Shown: positions 53,555-62,613 of the stretch, in pieces | Layout: every line of letters begins with the position of its first letter | Numbering within the stretch: the stretch's first letter is position 1 | NCBI GenBank assembly: GCA_001803235.1 | Contig: MHBL01000385.1 | Location: 1 to 64,000 of the forward strand | DNA: 64,000 nucleotides | Direction of reading: 5' to 3' | Origin: Lentisphaerae bacterium RIFOXYA12_64_32 | GTDB taxonomy: Bacteria; Verrucomicrobiota; Lentisphaeria; Oligosphaerales; YB12-FULL-65-16 | Made by a program: the position numbers and the translations under genes | Notes under the pieces: model-generated | What the model was told of the DNA's origin: nothing | The model's input: only the letters and a program-made list of their open reading frames with translations | Databases searched by the model: none

Positions 53555-53627
53555 AAGACACCAAGACCGCGTGAGCGCGGAACGGCGAACCCGGTGAGGC
53601 GCGAGGGTGATGAGTCGTGCCGTGGGG

Positions 53628-53657
53628 TTGATTTCCCTCGCGGCCCGATGATATTCT
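53628..53657 (+). promoter_or_regulatory. Possible promoter for purM
   Basis: TTGATT (53628-53633) and TATTCT (53652-53657) with an 18-base spacer, about 117 bases before the chosen start. Confidence 0.4.
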
Positions 53658-53774
53658 CGCACGGTCTCGGAAGTGCGACGGGTGCAGCCTGCAGCGTAGC
53701 CATTGCGGATGCGTCTCGCGCCGCAGCAGTCAGGCCGGTTGCCCGTGAGCCAGTTCAAGGAAGGATCTACGCCG

Positions 53775-54836
53775 GTGAAAGAGAACGAAACAGCGAAGAG
53801 CGATTCGTACAAGGCGGCCGGGGTGGACATTGACCTGGCCGACAACCTGCTGGAAGCCGTGAAGGACAAGATCAACCTCACACGGCGCCCGGAGGCACTG
53901 GTCCCCGTCGGCGGGTTCGGCGGGTTGTTCAAGATCGATCTGACGAAGTACAAGCACCCGGTCATGGTCGTAAGCATCGACGGTGTGGGGACCAAGCTGA
54001 TGGTCGCCGGGATGATGAACAAGCACGACACGGTCGGGCACGACATCGTCAATCACTGCATCAACGACATTGCGGTGCAGGGCGCCGAGCCGGTGTACTT
54101 CGTCGACTACATCGGGATCGGGAAGCTGCGGAGTCCGCTGTACGAGCAGGTGCTCGGGGGCATTGCGGACGCGTGCAAGGCGCAAAACGTGACACTGATC
54201 GGCGGCGAGACCGCGGAAATGCCCGGCATGTACGGCGACGACTATGACCTGGTCGGGTGCATCAATGGGATTGTCGAACACGAGAAGCTGATCATGGGCT
54301 CGCAGGTCAAGGCGGGTGACCTGGTGATCGGCTTGGCGTCGAACGGGCCGCACACGAACGGGTACTCGCTGGCGCGGCGGGTGCTCTTCGAGAAGGGCGG
54401 GTTCACGGTGCACTCGCGGCCGCCGGAACTGAACGGGGACTCGGTCGGCGAAGCGCTGCTGCGCCCGCACACCTGCTACTGGCCGGCGATCCAGCGGGCC
54501 ATGGCGGCAGGCGTGCCGCTGAACGGGATGGCACACATCACGGGCGGCGGTCTGTACGAGAACATTCCACGCGTGCTGCCGGAGAATGTCGATGTGGTGC
54601 TGGAGCCGGGCGTGATGGCGACACCGCCGATCTTTACGCTGATCCGCAAGACGGGCAACATTGACCCGGTCGAGATGCACCGCGTCTTCAACATGGGCGT
54701 CGGCATGGTTTGGCTCGTGCCGCGCGAGTGTGCGGAGTCCGCAATGGCTGCCGCGCGCGCAGTGGGGACAGAGGCTGCGATCCTCGGCGAAGCCATGCCG
54801 GGCGCACAGAAGGTGCGGTTGCTCGGACTGCGGTGA
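53775..54836 (+). CDS. purM: Phosphoribosylformylglycinamidine cyclo-ligase (AIR synthetase)
   Basis: A 353-residue purine biosynthesis enzyme that closes the imidazole ring using ATP. Marks are SYKAAGVDIDLADNLLE, MVVSIDGVGTKLMVAG, NHCINDIAVQGAEPVYFVDY, LIGGETAEMPGMY, the GLASNGPHTNGYSLAR loop and AHITGGGLYENIPRVL. Length is normal. I prefer the GTG at 53775, which has AGGAAGGA nine bases upstream, over the earlier GTG at 53745 or TTG at 53703. It is monocistronic here: convergent with the AbrB-like gene and preceded by the REP-like element and its own promoter. Confidence 0.97.
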   Translation: MKENETAKSDSYKAAGVDIDLADNLLEAVKDKINLTRRPEALVPVGGFGGLFKIDLTKYKHPVMVVSIDGVGTKLMVAGMMNKHDTVGHDIVNHCINDIAVQGAEPVYFVDYIGIGKLRSPLYEQVLGGIADACKAQNVTLIGGETAEMPGMYGDDYDLVGCINGIVEHEKLIMGSQVKAGDLVIGLASNGPHTNGYSLARRVLFEKGGFTVHSRPPELNGDSVGEALLRPHTCYWPAIQRAMAAGVPLNGMAHITGGGLYENIPRVLPENVDVVLEPGVMATPPIFTLIRKTGNIDPVEMHRVFNMGVGMVWLVPRECAESAMAAARAVGTEAAILGEAMPGAQKVRLLGLR

Positions 54837-54928
54837 GAGCCTGACGCTTGGGCGTGGCGCGACGGGAAGCGAAGCGAGGGCTCTGCCCCCCGCACCCCCG
54901 CTTGGCATGCGCGTTAACCTAGGAAACG

Positions 54929-55114
54929 TTACGGCTTCTTCAAGAAATACTTACATGGTTTCATGCGTTTGAGGATGAACGTGTTCCTGTCTTCAATGAA
55001 CCATTCCATCGTCTCGCCTTTCTCGATCTTCACCGCTTCCGCAATGGCCGCCGGGAAGTTCACGCCCTCCCCACTGGGGTGGACATGCGCGTCGCCCGTG
55101 GCGACGGAAGCCAC
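54929..55114 (-). CDS. AbrB/SpoVT-type DNA-binding small protein
   Basis: A 61-residue protein with the swapped-hairpin AbrB pattern: a short strand (AHVHPSGEGVNFPAAIAEAV) and the KIEKGETMEWFIEDRNTFIL block that matches the EGDEVEWE-type strand of AbrB, MazE and SpoVT proteins. The GTG start at 55114 gives a nearly full domain. Such proteins are either transition-state regulators or antitoxins; no toxin gene adjoins it. It lies 105 bases after the O-antigen-ligase-like gene in the same direction and converges with purM. The HPSGEG sequence departs from the usual SKGQ turn, so it may be a divergent family member. Confidence 0.7.
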   Translation of the reverse strand: MASVATGDAHVHPSGEGVNFPAAIAEAVKIEKGETMEWFIEDRNTFILKRMKPCKYFLKKP

Positions 55115-55218
55115 CCCCAGATGCCGCTCGGACGGTGGAATTGCTGGGGCATTTCTGGCGGACGGGCACTAGGTGAGTGGACGCCGTTCGGGGGCCATGT
55201 TCCGATACGGGGACACGG

Positions 55219-57012
55219 TCATTTCGGGCCGTTGGGAGGTTGTCTGGAAGCCTGGTCGATTTCCTGAAGGAGCGGTTGGTTGCCGGGGAAAAGCGGGTAC
55301 CAGGCCACAGCCTTTTCCGCGGCCGCCCGAGCTTCCGGGCCTCGCCCCAGTGCCAGATAGTTACGGGCCAGGCAGGCATGCAGGGCCGCACGGTGTGGCG
55401 AATTGAGTGCTGCTTTCCGGTAGGCCTCGACCGCGGCCTCGTGCTGACGCGTCGCCTCCATGACACGCCCGAGCAGCAGCCATGGGTACGGGGACCGGGG
55501 CAGGAGTCGCGCCGTCTCGACGGCATCCCGTTGGAACCGGCCGATGTTGAGGTCGCGTCGTCCGTACTGATCGTGGAGTTGTTGGTACGCATACTCACCG
55601 GGGAGGCGGCTTACCCATGTGATGGCCAGCAAGGCTGGGAGCGCCAAAGTCAACCGCAGGAGCAGCGCGGACGCGGATTGGGAAGGGGCCGCCTCGGCAG
55701 CCGGTGCCAAGACCAGCAAAGGAAGGATGGATGCCGTGGCAACAGTCCCTGGAATCTGGACATTGAAGTCCGCGAGAGAATGAAGCCCCCAGGCGAGGAG
55801 GCCGAGGACCACGGCGTCGCGGATCCACGGATCGCAGCGGCTACGGTCATTGAGCCAGAGCAGTTGCAGCAGGGGCAAGATCAGGCAGGCGACGGCGGCC
55901 AGACCGCCCAGCGTCCCCGCCTGGGCAGCCAAGCTGAGGACCATGTTGTGGGCGTCGCGACTCACCTCGGCGTCAGCGCTCTTGAGTCGGAGATAATTCG
56001 GGTAGAACTCCCCCAGGCCGACGCCGGTCAGGGGGTGTTCACGGAACATCATGGCCGCTGCCCGGTAGTACTCAGTTCGTGCTGTCATGGACCTGAAATC
56101 GCGGCCTCGGCTGGCCAGGATGAACCCGACGACAGCCACACCCACGCAGGCGGCGGCGGCCAGCCATCGCCACTTCCCCAGACGTGGGACCAGCACCGCT
56201 GTGGCGCCGAAGGCCGCTCCAAAGGCTGCCATCCCTGCCCGACTCCCGCTCATATGCAGGGCGCCGACCGAAAGTGCCACACCGAACCCCAGGAACACGA
56301 TGCGGCTAAGCCGAACGGGGTCAAACCGTCCAGCCCAGCGCCACAGGACCACCAAGAACAACGGTGTGATCAAGATGAGATGGGCCGCAAAACTGTTGGG
56401 GTAAACAAACGGGCCAAACGCCCGCCGTTGCTGGAGGCGGCCCCCTATCCCCTGCACCAGCAGTCGACCCTGTTCGGCTTGCATCTTCCGCGCCATTTCT
56501 TCGGTCTCAGCCAGTCCGCCGAACTGGACCTGGTACCACCCGCTGCAGCAGCAAAGAATCATTGCAGCGACAATGGCGTTCAGGATCCATCCAGCGAGAG
56601 CCGGATCGTGCATGAGCACCCAGTAGACGGCGGCACAGTAGCAGAACACGCCCAGCAAGTGCGCGAGGAGAACCAGTGCCTCATCCCGCTCTGTCGTCAG
56701 GACAAGGCCGGGCAGGGCACAGAGAAAGAGTCCACCCCACAGGGCAGGAATCATCCAGAGCCGGTTGTGACTCCGTGGCCGTGGATAAAGAATCAGCGCC
56801 AAGAGCAGGCCGGAACCAGCGGCCACGACCAGAAGCGCTGGCGGCCATGCCCCCAGTGCCCAGTCCCATGCTGACATTGGGAAGAGCCCGACCTCACCGC
56901 GCGACACAACGATTCCGAACTTAAGGGGGCATACAAACGCCAACAGAGCCAGGTATGCCCGCAGCCATACATGCAGTTTGACGGGGACCGGTATTGGCCT
57001 GGCATTGGTCAT
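55219..57012 (-). CDS. O-antigen ligase-like (Wzy/WaaL) membrane protein with TPR tail
   Basis: A 597-residue polytopic protein with about 12 hydrophobic segments. It has the Wzy_C/WaaL signature region: FGPFVYPNSFAAHLILITPL, a helix ending HMSGSRAGMAAFG, the periplasmic loop FREHPLTGVGLGEFYPNYL and DAHNMVLSLAAQAGTLGG. Such proteins join or polymerise glycan chains on lipid carriers at the outer face of the inner membrane. The last 120 residues form TPR-like helices (WLLLGRVMEATRQHEAAVEA, HACLARNYLALGRGPEARA). I chose the ATG at 57012 with AAGGG eight bases upstream; 57090 is an in-frame alternative. It follows the ricT-like gene in the same direction. Confidence 0.85.
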   Translation of the reverse strand: MTNARPIPVPVKLHVWLRAYLALLAFVCPLKFGIVVSRGEVGLFPMSAWDWALGAWPPALLVVAAGSGLLLALILYPRPRSHNRLWMIPALWGGLFLCALPGLVLTTERDEALVLLAHLLGVFCYCAAVYWVLMHDPALAGWILNAIVAAMILCCCSGWYQVQFGGLAETEEMARKMQAEQGRLLVQGIGGRLQQRRAFGPFVYPNSFAAHLILITPLFLVVLWRWAGRFDPVRLSRIVFLGFGVALSVGALHMSGSRAGMAAFGAAFGATAVLVPRLGKWRWLAAAACVGVAVVGFILASRGRDFRSMTARTEYYRAAAMMFREHPLTGVGLGEFYPNYLRLKSADAEVSRDAHNMVLSLAAQAGTLGGLAAVACLILPLLQLLWLNDRSRCDPWIRDAVVLGLLAWGLHSLADFNVQIPGTVATASILPLLVLAPAAEAAPSQSASALLLRLTLALPALLAITWVSRLPGEYAYQQLHDQYGRRDLNIGRFQRDAVETARLLPRSPYPWLLLGRVMEATRQHEAAVEAYRKAALNSPHRAALHACLARNYLALGRGPEARAAAEKAVAWYPLFPGNQPLLQEIDQASRQPPNGPK

Positions 57013-57167
57013 CACAGAGCCCTTGCCGCATGCCGCACCCGTGTGCCAAGCCTCCCCATACCCGCGCCGGGAGGTAACCCGTGACGTCACGGCACAGGAC
57101 AGCGGGACGAGTTTGGAATCAGCCGGGCGCGCGACGTCGAGAAATTGCGGCGAGAGAGCCCTTACGG

Positions 57168-58028
57168 TCAGCGGGGCGTGTCGAACTGCACCTCTGAGCG
57201 ATCGAGCTCCACAACCGCGCCGTCCTCACGGTTCAGTTTCACCCTGACCTTGTGCAACTGCGAGTTGCACTCCACCAGAGTCCCGGGGCCTTGCGGAGTC
57301 CGGCACGGCGCCCCGATCTTCGAGTCCATCCCGTGCATTTCCCGGTACCAGTCTACTTCGTACTCGAGGCAGCATTTCAGTCGTCCACAGGCCCCGGAAA
57401 TGTTGGAGGGATTCAGGGATAGCCCCTGTTGCTTGGCCATTTTCACGTTAATGCTGATAAAACGCTTCAGAAACGTGCAACAGCAGAATGCCCGACCGCA
57501 CAGACCGATCCCGCCCTGAATCGACGCTTCGTCGCGCACTCCCACCTGCCGGAGTTCAACACGGGTGTGGAATTCCTGGGAGAGATCCCGCAGCAACCCG
57601 CGAAAGTCAATCCGCCCTTCTGCCGCAAACTGAAAGACGACCAAACGCCGGTCGAAGGAACTGTGCGTGCTGATCAGTTTCATGTCGAGCTTGTGATCGG
57701 TGATTCGCTTCATGGCGGACCGGTGCATGCTCTTGGCCCGCACCTCGTTCTCGTGTGCCTTGCTCTTGTCCAAAAGCGTGGCACGCCGCAGGATGCGGGG
57801 CATCCTCTCGCCTTCGATGCGCCTGCCCCTCGCGTTCTCGGCATATCGCTCGTCAGCCTGCTTCTCGTCGACGGGCGACTCGTCGTGGCAGGAATCGATC
57901 ACACCGATATCCTGGTAGCGGTCACACTTGACGACAACTTCTTCCGCCTCTTTGAGGTGGAGATTTTCGTCGGCCAAGCACTCGTAGATCAGGCCGGGGG
58001 CGACACTGACTTCATAGGTGTACTTCAT
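57168..58028 (-). CDS. PSP1-domain protein, RicT/YaaT family
   Basis: A 286-residue protein of the RicT family. It shows the PSP1 core: LHLKEAEEVVVKCDRYQDIG, MKLISTHSSFDRRLVVFQFA, DFRGLLRDLSQEFHTRVELR and the cysteine clusters GLCGRAFCCCTFLKRF and SGACGRLKCCLEYE, which in the Bacillus RicA-RicF-RicT complex bind iron-sulfur clusters. That complex affects RNase Y-dependent mRNA processing and biofilm control. An ATG start with GGGAGA nine bases upstream. First gene of the minus-strand unit with the O-antigen-ligase-like gene. The cluster has one cysteine more (CCC) than many homologues. Confidence 0.92.
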   Translation of the reverse strand: MKYTYEVSVAPGLIYECLADENLHLKEAEEVVVKCDRYQDIGVIDSCHDESPVDEKQADERYAENARGRRIEGERMPRILRRATLLDKSKAHENEVRAKSMHRSAMKRITDHKLDMKLISTHSSFDRRLVVFQFAAEGRIDFRGLLRDLSQEFHTRVELRQVGVRDEASIQGGIGLCGRAFCCCTFLKRFISINVKMAKQQGLSLNPSNISGACGRLKCCLEYEVDWYREMHGMDSKIGAPCRTPQGPGTLVECNSQLHKVRVKLNREDGAVVELDRSEVQFDTPR

Positions 58029-58461
58029 ACGAATCCATCTCCCAAGTCTGCAAAGGCGCTCAACCTGCGGTTTCGTCGTCGCGGGGCTTGCCGAGCGGCA
58101 TCAGGGCGCGACGTCAGGGGCAGGTTCACACCCGCGGTGTGGCCGGTAAGATAACTCCGAAAGCTGGGGTTGTCGCGCCGAGTCCCTGGCGAGGAGGTTA
58201 AGCGTCAGTCGCGGGGGGAACGACCGCATGCTGGCCCATGTGTGAGTCCACCGTGGCCTTGTGCCGCGGGTGAATCGGGTTCGCCCGCCAAACGTAGGCC
58301 CCTCCCTCTTCGCTTATCCCCCGTCCGCCGGCGGCGGACGGGGGATAAGGAAAGAGAGGGGACACGGTACGGCGTAGTAGCCAATGGACCCGTGCACCCG
58401 CCACGCAAGGCGGCAGGGGGCTGTGCTCCAACCTTTGCTGACGCGTCACGACGGGGAGATG
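58029..58461. other. Gene-free stretch with one very stable hairpin
   Basis: No gene seen. It contains the 17-bp hairpin annotated at 58313-58349 and should hold the promoter of the RicT gene on the minus strand. Confidence 0.5.
58313..58349. repeat. Perfect 17-bp hairpin with 3-base loop
   Basis: CTTATCCCCCGTCCGCC (58313-58329) pairs perfectly with 58333-58349 around GGC. Flanking CT-rich (58300-58310) and GA-rich (58350-58360) tracts can extend the stem with mismatches. It lies between divergent genes, so a terminator role is unlikely; a repeat element or cruciform is more plausible. Confidence 0.8.
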
Positions 58462-58490
58462 TTGACAATTCCGCCCCTCGGTGCTATTAT
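58462..58490 (+). promoter_or_regulatory. Near-consensus promoter with palindrome over the -10 box
   Basis: TTGACA (58462-58467) and TATTAT (58485-58490) with a 17-base spacer. The -10 box lies inside the palindrome TGCTAT-T-ATAGCA (58482-58494), a candidate operator. The FAD oxidoreductase ATG is 34 bases downstream of the -10 box. Confidence 0.7.
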
Positions 58491-58524
58491 AGCAACAATG
58501 GAGTAAAAAAGGAAAGATACGGAA

Positions 58525-60273
58525 ATGAGAATCGTCAATCATCAGGCGGATTTGTGCGTGATCGGGGGCGGTCTGGCCGGCATGTGCGCCGCCATTGCGG
58601 CGGCACGGCATGGCGCGCGTGTGGTGCTGATGCACGATCGCCCGGTATTGGGCGGCAACGCCTCGAGTGAGGTGCGGATGTGGGTTTGCGGGGCGCACGG
58701 CCCCAACAACCGGGAAACCGGCATCGTCGAGGAGATCGAGTTGGCCAATCTCAGTCGGAATCCCTCGACCAACTTATCCATCTGGGACAGCGTTCTGTAT
58801 GAGAAAGTGCGGTTTCAGGCAGGGCTAACGCTATTGCTGAACTGTTCGTGTCACGCCGCCGACGTCAAAGAGAACACCATTCGGTCGGTGACCGGCTGGC
58901 AGTTGACAACGGAGACTCGGCACGTGGTGGAGGCACCTCTGTTTGCAGACTGCTCCGGGGACAGCATTCTGGCGCCGCTCTCGGGGGCGGAGTTCCGCAT
59001 CGGCCGGGAGGCGCGGGATGAGTTTGGCGAGGGTATCGCACCGGCCGTTGCGGACCGCAAGACCATGGGCATGAGTTGCCTGATCCAAGCGCGGGAGACC
59101 GACCGCGCCTGCGCGTTCACTCCGCCGAGTTGGGCGTACAAGTACAACGACGAGTTTTTCCTCAAGAAATTCGGCCGGCCAATGGCGAAGTACACCGGCG
59201 GATATGAGAACTTCTGGTGGCTGGAGATCGGCGGCGAGGGGGACACCATTCACGATGCAGAAGAGGACAAGGACGAGCTCCTGAAAATCGCATTTGGTGT
59301 CTGGGACTACATCAAGAATGTCGGGGACTGCGGCGCCGACAACTGGGCCTTGGAGTGGGTTGGGTTCCTGCCCGGGAAACGCGAAAGCCGACGTTATGTG
59401 GGCGACCATATCCTCACGCAGAACGACGTTCAGACGGAGGGACGTTTCGACGACATTATTGCCTACGGCGGCTGGAGCATGGACGACCATTTTCCGGAGG
59501 GCTTTTACCATCAGGGGGGCGTTCCCACAATCTTCCACCCGGCACCTTCACCCTACGGAATTCCCTACCGATGCGTTTACTCGAAGAACATTGGGAATCT
59601 CTTTTTCGCGGGTCGCAACATCAGCGCCACGCACGCGGCGATGAGTTCGACGCGGGTGATGGCCACTTGCGCTACTCTGGGGCAGGCGGTGGGGACGGCG
59701 GCGGCACTGGCGGCCCGTCACGGCTGGTCCCCGCGAGGCGTCTTCGAGGAGGGCAGGCAGGCACTAAAGCAGGGCCTGATGGACGACGACTGTTACTTGC
59801 CTTGGAACCGCCGCGAGTTGCCGCCTCTATCGCTGCAGGCGTGCCTGACCTCCGGTTCCGGCGATCCGCGGCCATTGCTCAACGGCGTGGACCGCCCCGT
59901 GGGCCAGGACGACAATGGCTGGACCGGGCCGTTGGGCGACTGGCTGGAGTACCGCTTCCAAAGCCCGCAGGTAGTGGCTTCGGTCCGGATGGTGTTCGAC
60001 AGTGACTTGAACCGTAAGGGCAAGAACATCCGCTCCAACTACCCGCTGAATGCCGAACCGCGAAGAACGCCGCCGTCCCTGGTCCGTGCGTTCCGAATCG
60101 ACGTGCAGGACAGTTCCGGAACCGGCTGGCGCACGATTCACACGGAGACCAACAACTGTCAGCGATTGGTCCGCGTGGCCGTGCAGGCCGACGGCGTGCT
60201 CGCGGTGCGCCTGGTTCCCGAGAGCACGTGGGGAAGCCCCGCGGCACATCTGTTCGCGTTTGACGTCCGCTGA
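58525..60273 (+). CDS. FAD-dependent oxidoreductase with C-terminal sandwich domain
   Basis: A 582-residue flavoprotein. The dinucleotide fold opens ADLCVIGGGLAGMCAAIAAA, followed by HDRPVLGGNASSEVRMWVCG, a conserved motif of the FAD_oxidored family common in PVC carbohydrate loci. The C-terminal flavin motif includes NLFFAGRNISATHAAMSSTR and MATCATLGQAVGTAAALAA. Residues about 440-580 look like a discoidin- or galactose-binding-type sandwich (LEYRFQSPQVVASVRMVFD). No signal peptide, so it is probably cytoplasmic. The substrate is unknown; oxidation of a sugar or sugar acid is a reasonable guess. ATG start with AAGGAAAG about eight bases upstream, behind a strong promoter. The downstream gene is convergent. 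Confidence 0.88.
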   Translation: MRIVNHQADLCVIGGGLAGMCAAIAAARHGARVVLMHDRPVLGGNASSEVRMWVCGAHGPNNRETGIVEEIELANLSRNPSTNLSIWDSVLYEKVRFQAGLTLLLNCSCHAADVKENTIRSVTGWQLTTETRHVVEAPLFADCSGDSILAPLSGAEFRIGREARDEFGEGIAPAVADRKTMGMSCLIQARETDRACAFTPPSWAYKYNDEFFLKKFGRPMAKYTGGYENFWWLEIGGEGDTIHDAEEDKDELLKIAFGVWDYIKNVGDCGADNWALEWVGFLPGKRESRRYVGDHILTQNDVQTEGRFDDIIAYGGWSMDDHFPEGFYHQGGVPTIFHPAPSPYGIPYRCVYSKNIGNLFFAGRNISATHAAMSSTRVMATCATLGQAVGTAAALAARHGWSPRGVFEEGRQALKQGLMDDDCYLPWNRRELPPLSLQACLTSGSGDPRPLLNGVDRPVGQDDNGWTGPLGDWLEYRFQSPQVVASVRMVFDSDLNRKGKNIRSNYPLNAEPRRTPPSLVRAFRIDVQDSSGTGWRTIHTETNNCQRLVRVAVQADGVLAVRLVPESTWGSPAAHLFAFDVR

Positions 60274-60376
60274 CGTCGGCGTTGGCGTCCCCGAGTGCCA
60301 GAGGGGGTTGACGCCTTAGCAGGTCACGTACGCCGCTCAACGGTCTTCTGCGACGGCAACCCGACCGTCTCGGACT

Positions 60377-61381
60377 TCACTGCTGCGCCGGCGGCGCGTT
60401 GGGAATTGCCATTCCCTGGAAAAGGCGATTCCGCTGGTTGAGAAGGGCGATGGCTTCTGTGACAGGTAGTTTGCAGTCCAGCGTGACCGTCTTGTCGTTC
60501 ACTCCGAGTTTGATTCCCTGCGTAAGTTTCGCCAGTTCAGGGACCTGCGCGCCCTGGAACATGAGCAGGCTGACCATCCCTGCAACGAACTGTTGGATCT
60601 GCACCGCACTCTCTGGCTTATCCGCATCGCACATGGCAGAGAACGACAATAGATCTTCGGTCTCGCCGAAGTCGGTACGCAACGCGCTGATGCTCGTCAA
60701 CATGGCAATCCTGGCCTGGTTCCCCGGGTTGATCATTTCGGGCGGGATGTCCATGTGACGCAAGCGTGTGGACAGGAATGCGGTGGGCGTGACGGCGAGC
60801 CCTTCCCACTCCGCGGACCCCGCCGCACCGGCTTCCTTGCCGTCCATCACGTCGAGCACGAACAGCAGTGCGGGCTTGCCCGGCCCCACGACAACGGTAT
60901 TGGCGTCGAAGAGGCAGACGACGGCTTGGTCGGCGGTTGGGCGCTGCGCCTGCGGGTCCGCCTGGGCCGGATTCTGCGGTGCCGAGAGGTGGAGCACATG
61001 CGTCCCCACGGTCTCCGTCGTGTACCCCGGACGTTCCTTCAGTTTCGCGACGAGCACTTCCTGGTTGTACGCCACGTCGATGATGGCGACGATATTCTCC
61101 TGGGAGACGCCATCGCCGAAAAGGGTCAAGCCGCGCAGATCGGAAGGTTTCTGGTTCGCCAGGAGGCTCTGCATCTCTTTGGGCAGGGAAACCGGCGTGC
61201 CCTGGGGAGACTGCTGGAACACGGCCTGACCGAACTTGGCCTTGAGGAAAAGTTCCATGTCCACGTGTACGATCCACTTGGCGCCCGCGGGCACCTTGGC
61301 CGGCAGGAGCGGCCCAGCCGAGACGGCGCAGGCCATCAGGAGGGACATGAGGACCGACGCGCGCAGGAGAGACTCTTTCAT
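60377..61381 (-). CDS. Secreted protein of unknown function
   Basis: A 334-residue protein with a Sec signal peptide (MKESLLRASVLMSLLMACAV, cut near VSAGP). The body is a single beta/alpha domain with AKWIVHVDMELFLKAKFG, then DLRGLTLFGDG, VAIIDVAYNQEVLVAKL, VVCLFDANTVVVGPGK and VTLDCKLPVTEAIALLNQ. The pattern of two similar halves resembles secreted proteins of PVC bacteria that I know only as hypothetical. No catalytic motif is visible. I chose the ATG at 61381, with AAGGAA nine bases upstream. It stands 103 bases from the convergent FAD oxidoreductase gene. Probably periplasmic or surface exposed. Confidence 0.75.
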   Translation of the reverse strand: MKESLLRASVLMSLLMACAVSAGPLLPAKVPAGAKWIVHVDMELFLKAKFGQAVFQQSPQGTPVSLPKEMQSLLANQKPSDLRGLTLFGDGVSQENIVAIIDVAYNQEVLVAKLKERPGYTTETVGTHVLHLSAPQNPAQADPQAQRPTADQAVVCLFDANTVVVGPGKPALLFVLDVMDGKEAGAAGSAEWEGLAVTPTAFLSTRLRHMDIPPEMINPGNQARIAMLTSISALRTDFGETEDLLSFSAMCDADKPESAVQIQQFVAGMVSLLMFQGAQVPELAKLTQGIKLGVNDKTVTLDCKLPVTEAIALLNQRNRLFQGMAIPNAPPAQQ

Positions 61382-61511
61382 TGTCGTGCGTTCCTTTCCT
61401 TGTCTGGGGTTCATGTGACCATCATCTGACGATGTATCCAACCCTTTTCTTCAGCACCGGCAGTTCTGCACAGGCTTAAAACCGAGGGCAGAGCAGGCGT
61501 GCGTTGGGCAC

Positions 61512-62582
61512 TCACTCCGGGACGCCCAGGAATCCATGGCTGTAGAAGACCGGGCAGTAGTCGTTTTCTGTGAGCCAGCGAACGGTTGCTTCACAGCGCT
61601 CCGCGTAGTCGGATTCGTACGCACGATAGTCGGAGTAGAAGTACTGCTCGTGGATCATGACCTCCATGACGTCGCGCTGGTGCGGATTGGCGGCGACCGC
61701 CGCCATGTGGGCGGCGATCTTATCGAGGGCCACGCCGTTGATCACGATGTCGTGACGGATGAAGATCATGTCTTCTCCGATATCCTTCCAGTAGTCACGG
61801 CCGGCGAGGTGGCGGACATGGTCGGCATCGAGGTAATACGAGACGTGCGGCCGTGCATCCTGTCCCAGGACGAAGTACCCGCAGAGGCCGCGGATGCCAC
61901 GGTCCCGCAGTGCTCGACACCCGTCACGTGTGGCTTCGCCCCAATGGACCGTGGTGAACGAGTTGAGGGAGGCTTCCCCGGCGAAACGCAGGATTTCGTT
62001 CGTCACCAGGTCGAAATCACGCCCGATCTCATCGTAGGAGGCGCGGATGTAGGGCTCGTTGGGGTCGTTCTGCAAAGCGTGGAACGTGAGCCGGAACCAG
62101 TCGGCGTTGTCTTGCCACTCGCCCCGATATGTGTCGGGCATCATGGACAGATTGAACCCATCACACTGGTAGTAGATGTTGCAGTTCACCTTGGTGCCAT
62201 AGCGCTGGTGCAACCGGCGCCACAACGCCATGTAGGGATGTTCAAAGATGGAGTGCGGTTTCCCATTCGCAATGTCGCGCAGAAACCAGATATCATCGTC
62301 CAGCGAGAAGCGATAGCGTTTGAACGAATTCCTGTCGTAGAGCACAGTGACGGTGTCGAGCGACTCCGCACAGGCCGCGCGCAGCACCGTTTCTCGCGCC
62401 GAAAGGCACACCGTAGCCCGGAACTCGCCGCCCTTCACATCCGCCGGATTCCCGTTCACGGTGACGGGCTCTCCCTTCGGGCACCGGCCATGGACCACGA
62501 TTTGCAGGCCATCCCTAGTCTCGCGACCGTCATGGCGGTTCAGGATGGCACCATCAATTGGATTCGTGAACCGAACGTGCAT
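61512..62582 (-). CDS. Polysaccharide-deacetylase-like (NodB-fold) protein
   Basis: A 356-residue protein. The first 95 residues form a beta-sandwich (FTNPIDGAILNRHDG, IVVHGRCPKGEPVTVNG). Then YRFSLDDDIWFLRDIANGK matches the start of a NodB-like barrel, where the Asp-Asp pair binds metal, followed by KVNCNIYYQCDGFN, SFTTVHWGEAT and HMAAVAANPHQRD, and a closing VFYSHGFLGVPE. The histidine set of true deacetylases (HSxxH) is not obvious, so the activity is uncertain. No signal peptide. I chose the ATG at 62582 with GAGG seven bases upstream; the longer frame from 62813 overlaps the PHP gene. It follows that gene by 31 bases and is surely co-transcribed with it. Confidence 0.65.
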   Translation of the reverse strand: MHVRFTNPIDGAILNRHDGRETRDGLQIVVHGRCPKGEPVTVNGNPADVKGGEFRATVCLSARETVLRAACAESLDTVTVLYDRNSFKRYRFSLDDDIWFLRDIANGKPHSIFEHPYMALWRRLHQRYGTKVNCNIYYQCDGFNLSMMPDTYRGEWQDNADWFRLTFHALQNDPNEPYIRASYDEIGRDFDLVTNEILRFAGEASLNSFTTVHWGEATRDGCRALRDRGIRGLCGYFVLGQDARPHVSYYLDADHVRHLAGRDYWKDIGEDMIFIRHDIVINGVALDKIAAHMAAVAANPHQRDVMEVMIHEQYFYSDYRAYESDYAERCEATVRWLTENDYCPVFYSHGFLGVPE

Positions 62583-62613
62583 GTTGCACCTCGATACTCT
62601 CCGGGGGGCTCTG

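Noticed and set aside
54929-55114. Toxin-antitoxin pair
   Set aside because: The AbrB-like gene could be an antitoxin, but no toxin-like gene adjoins it; the neighbours are purM and a glycan ligase.
54993-55598. 201-residue minus-strand frame near the AbrB-like gene
   Set aside because: It lies in another frame than both the AbrB-like gene and the O-antigen-ligase-like gene, and reads as a shadow of both.
55177-56874. 565-residue plus-strand frame opposite the O-antigen-ligase-like gene
   Set aside because: Low-complexity Q, E and H content and no motif; the minus-strand frame has membrane helices and Wzy_C motifs.
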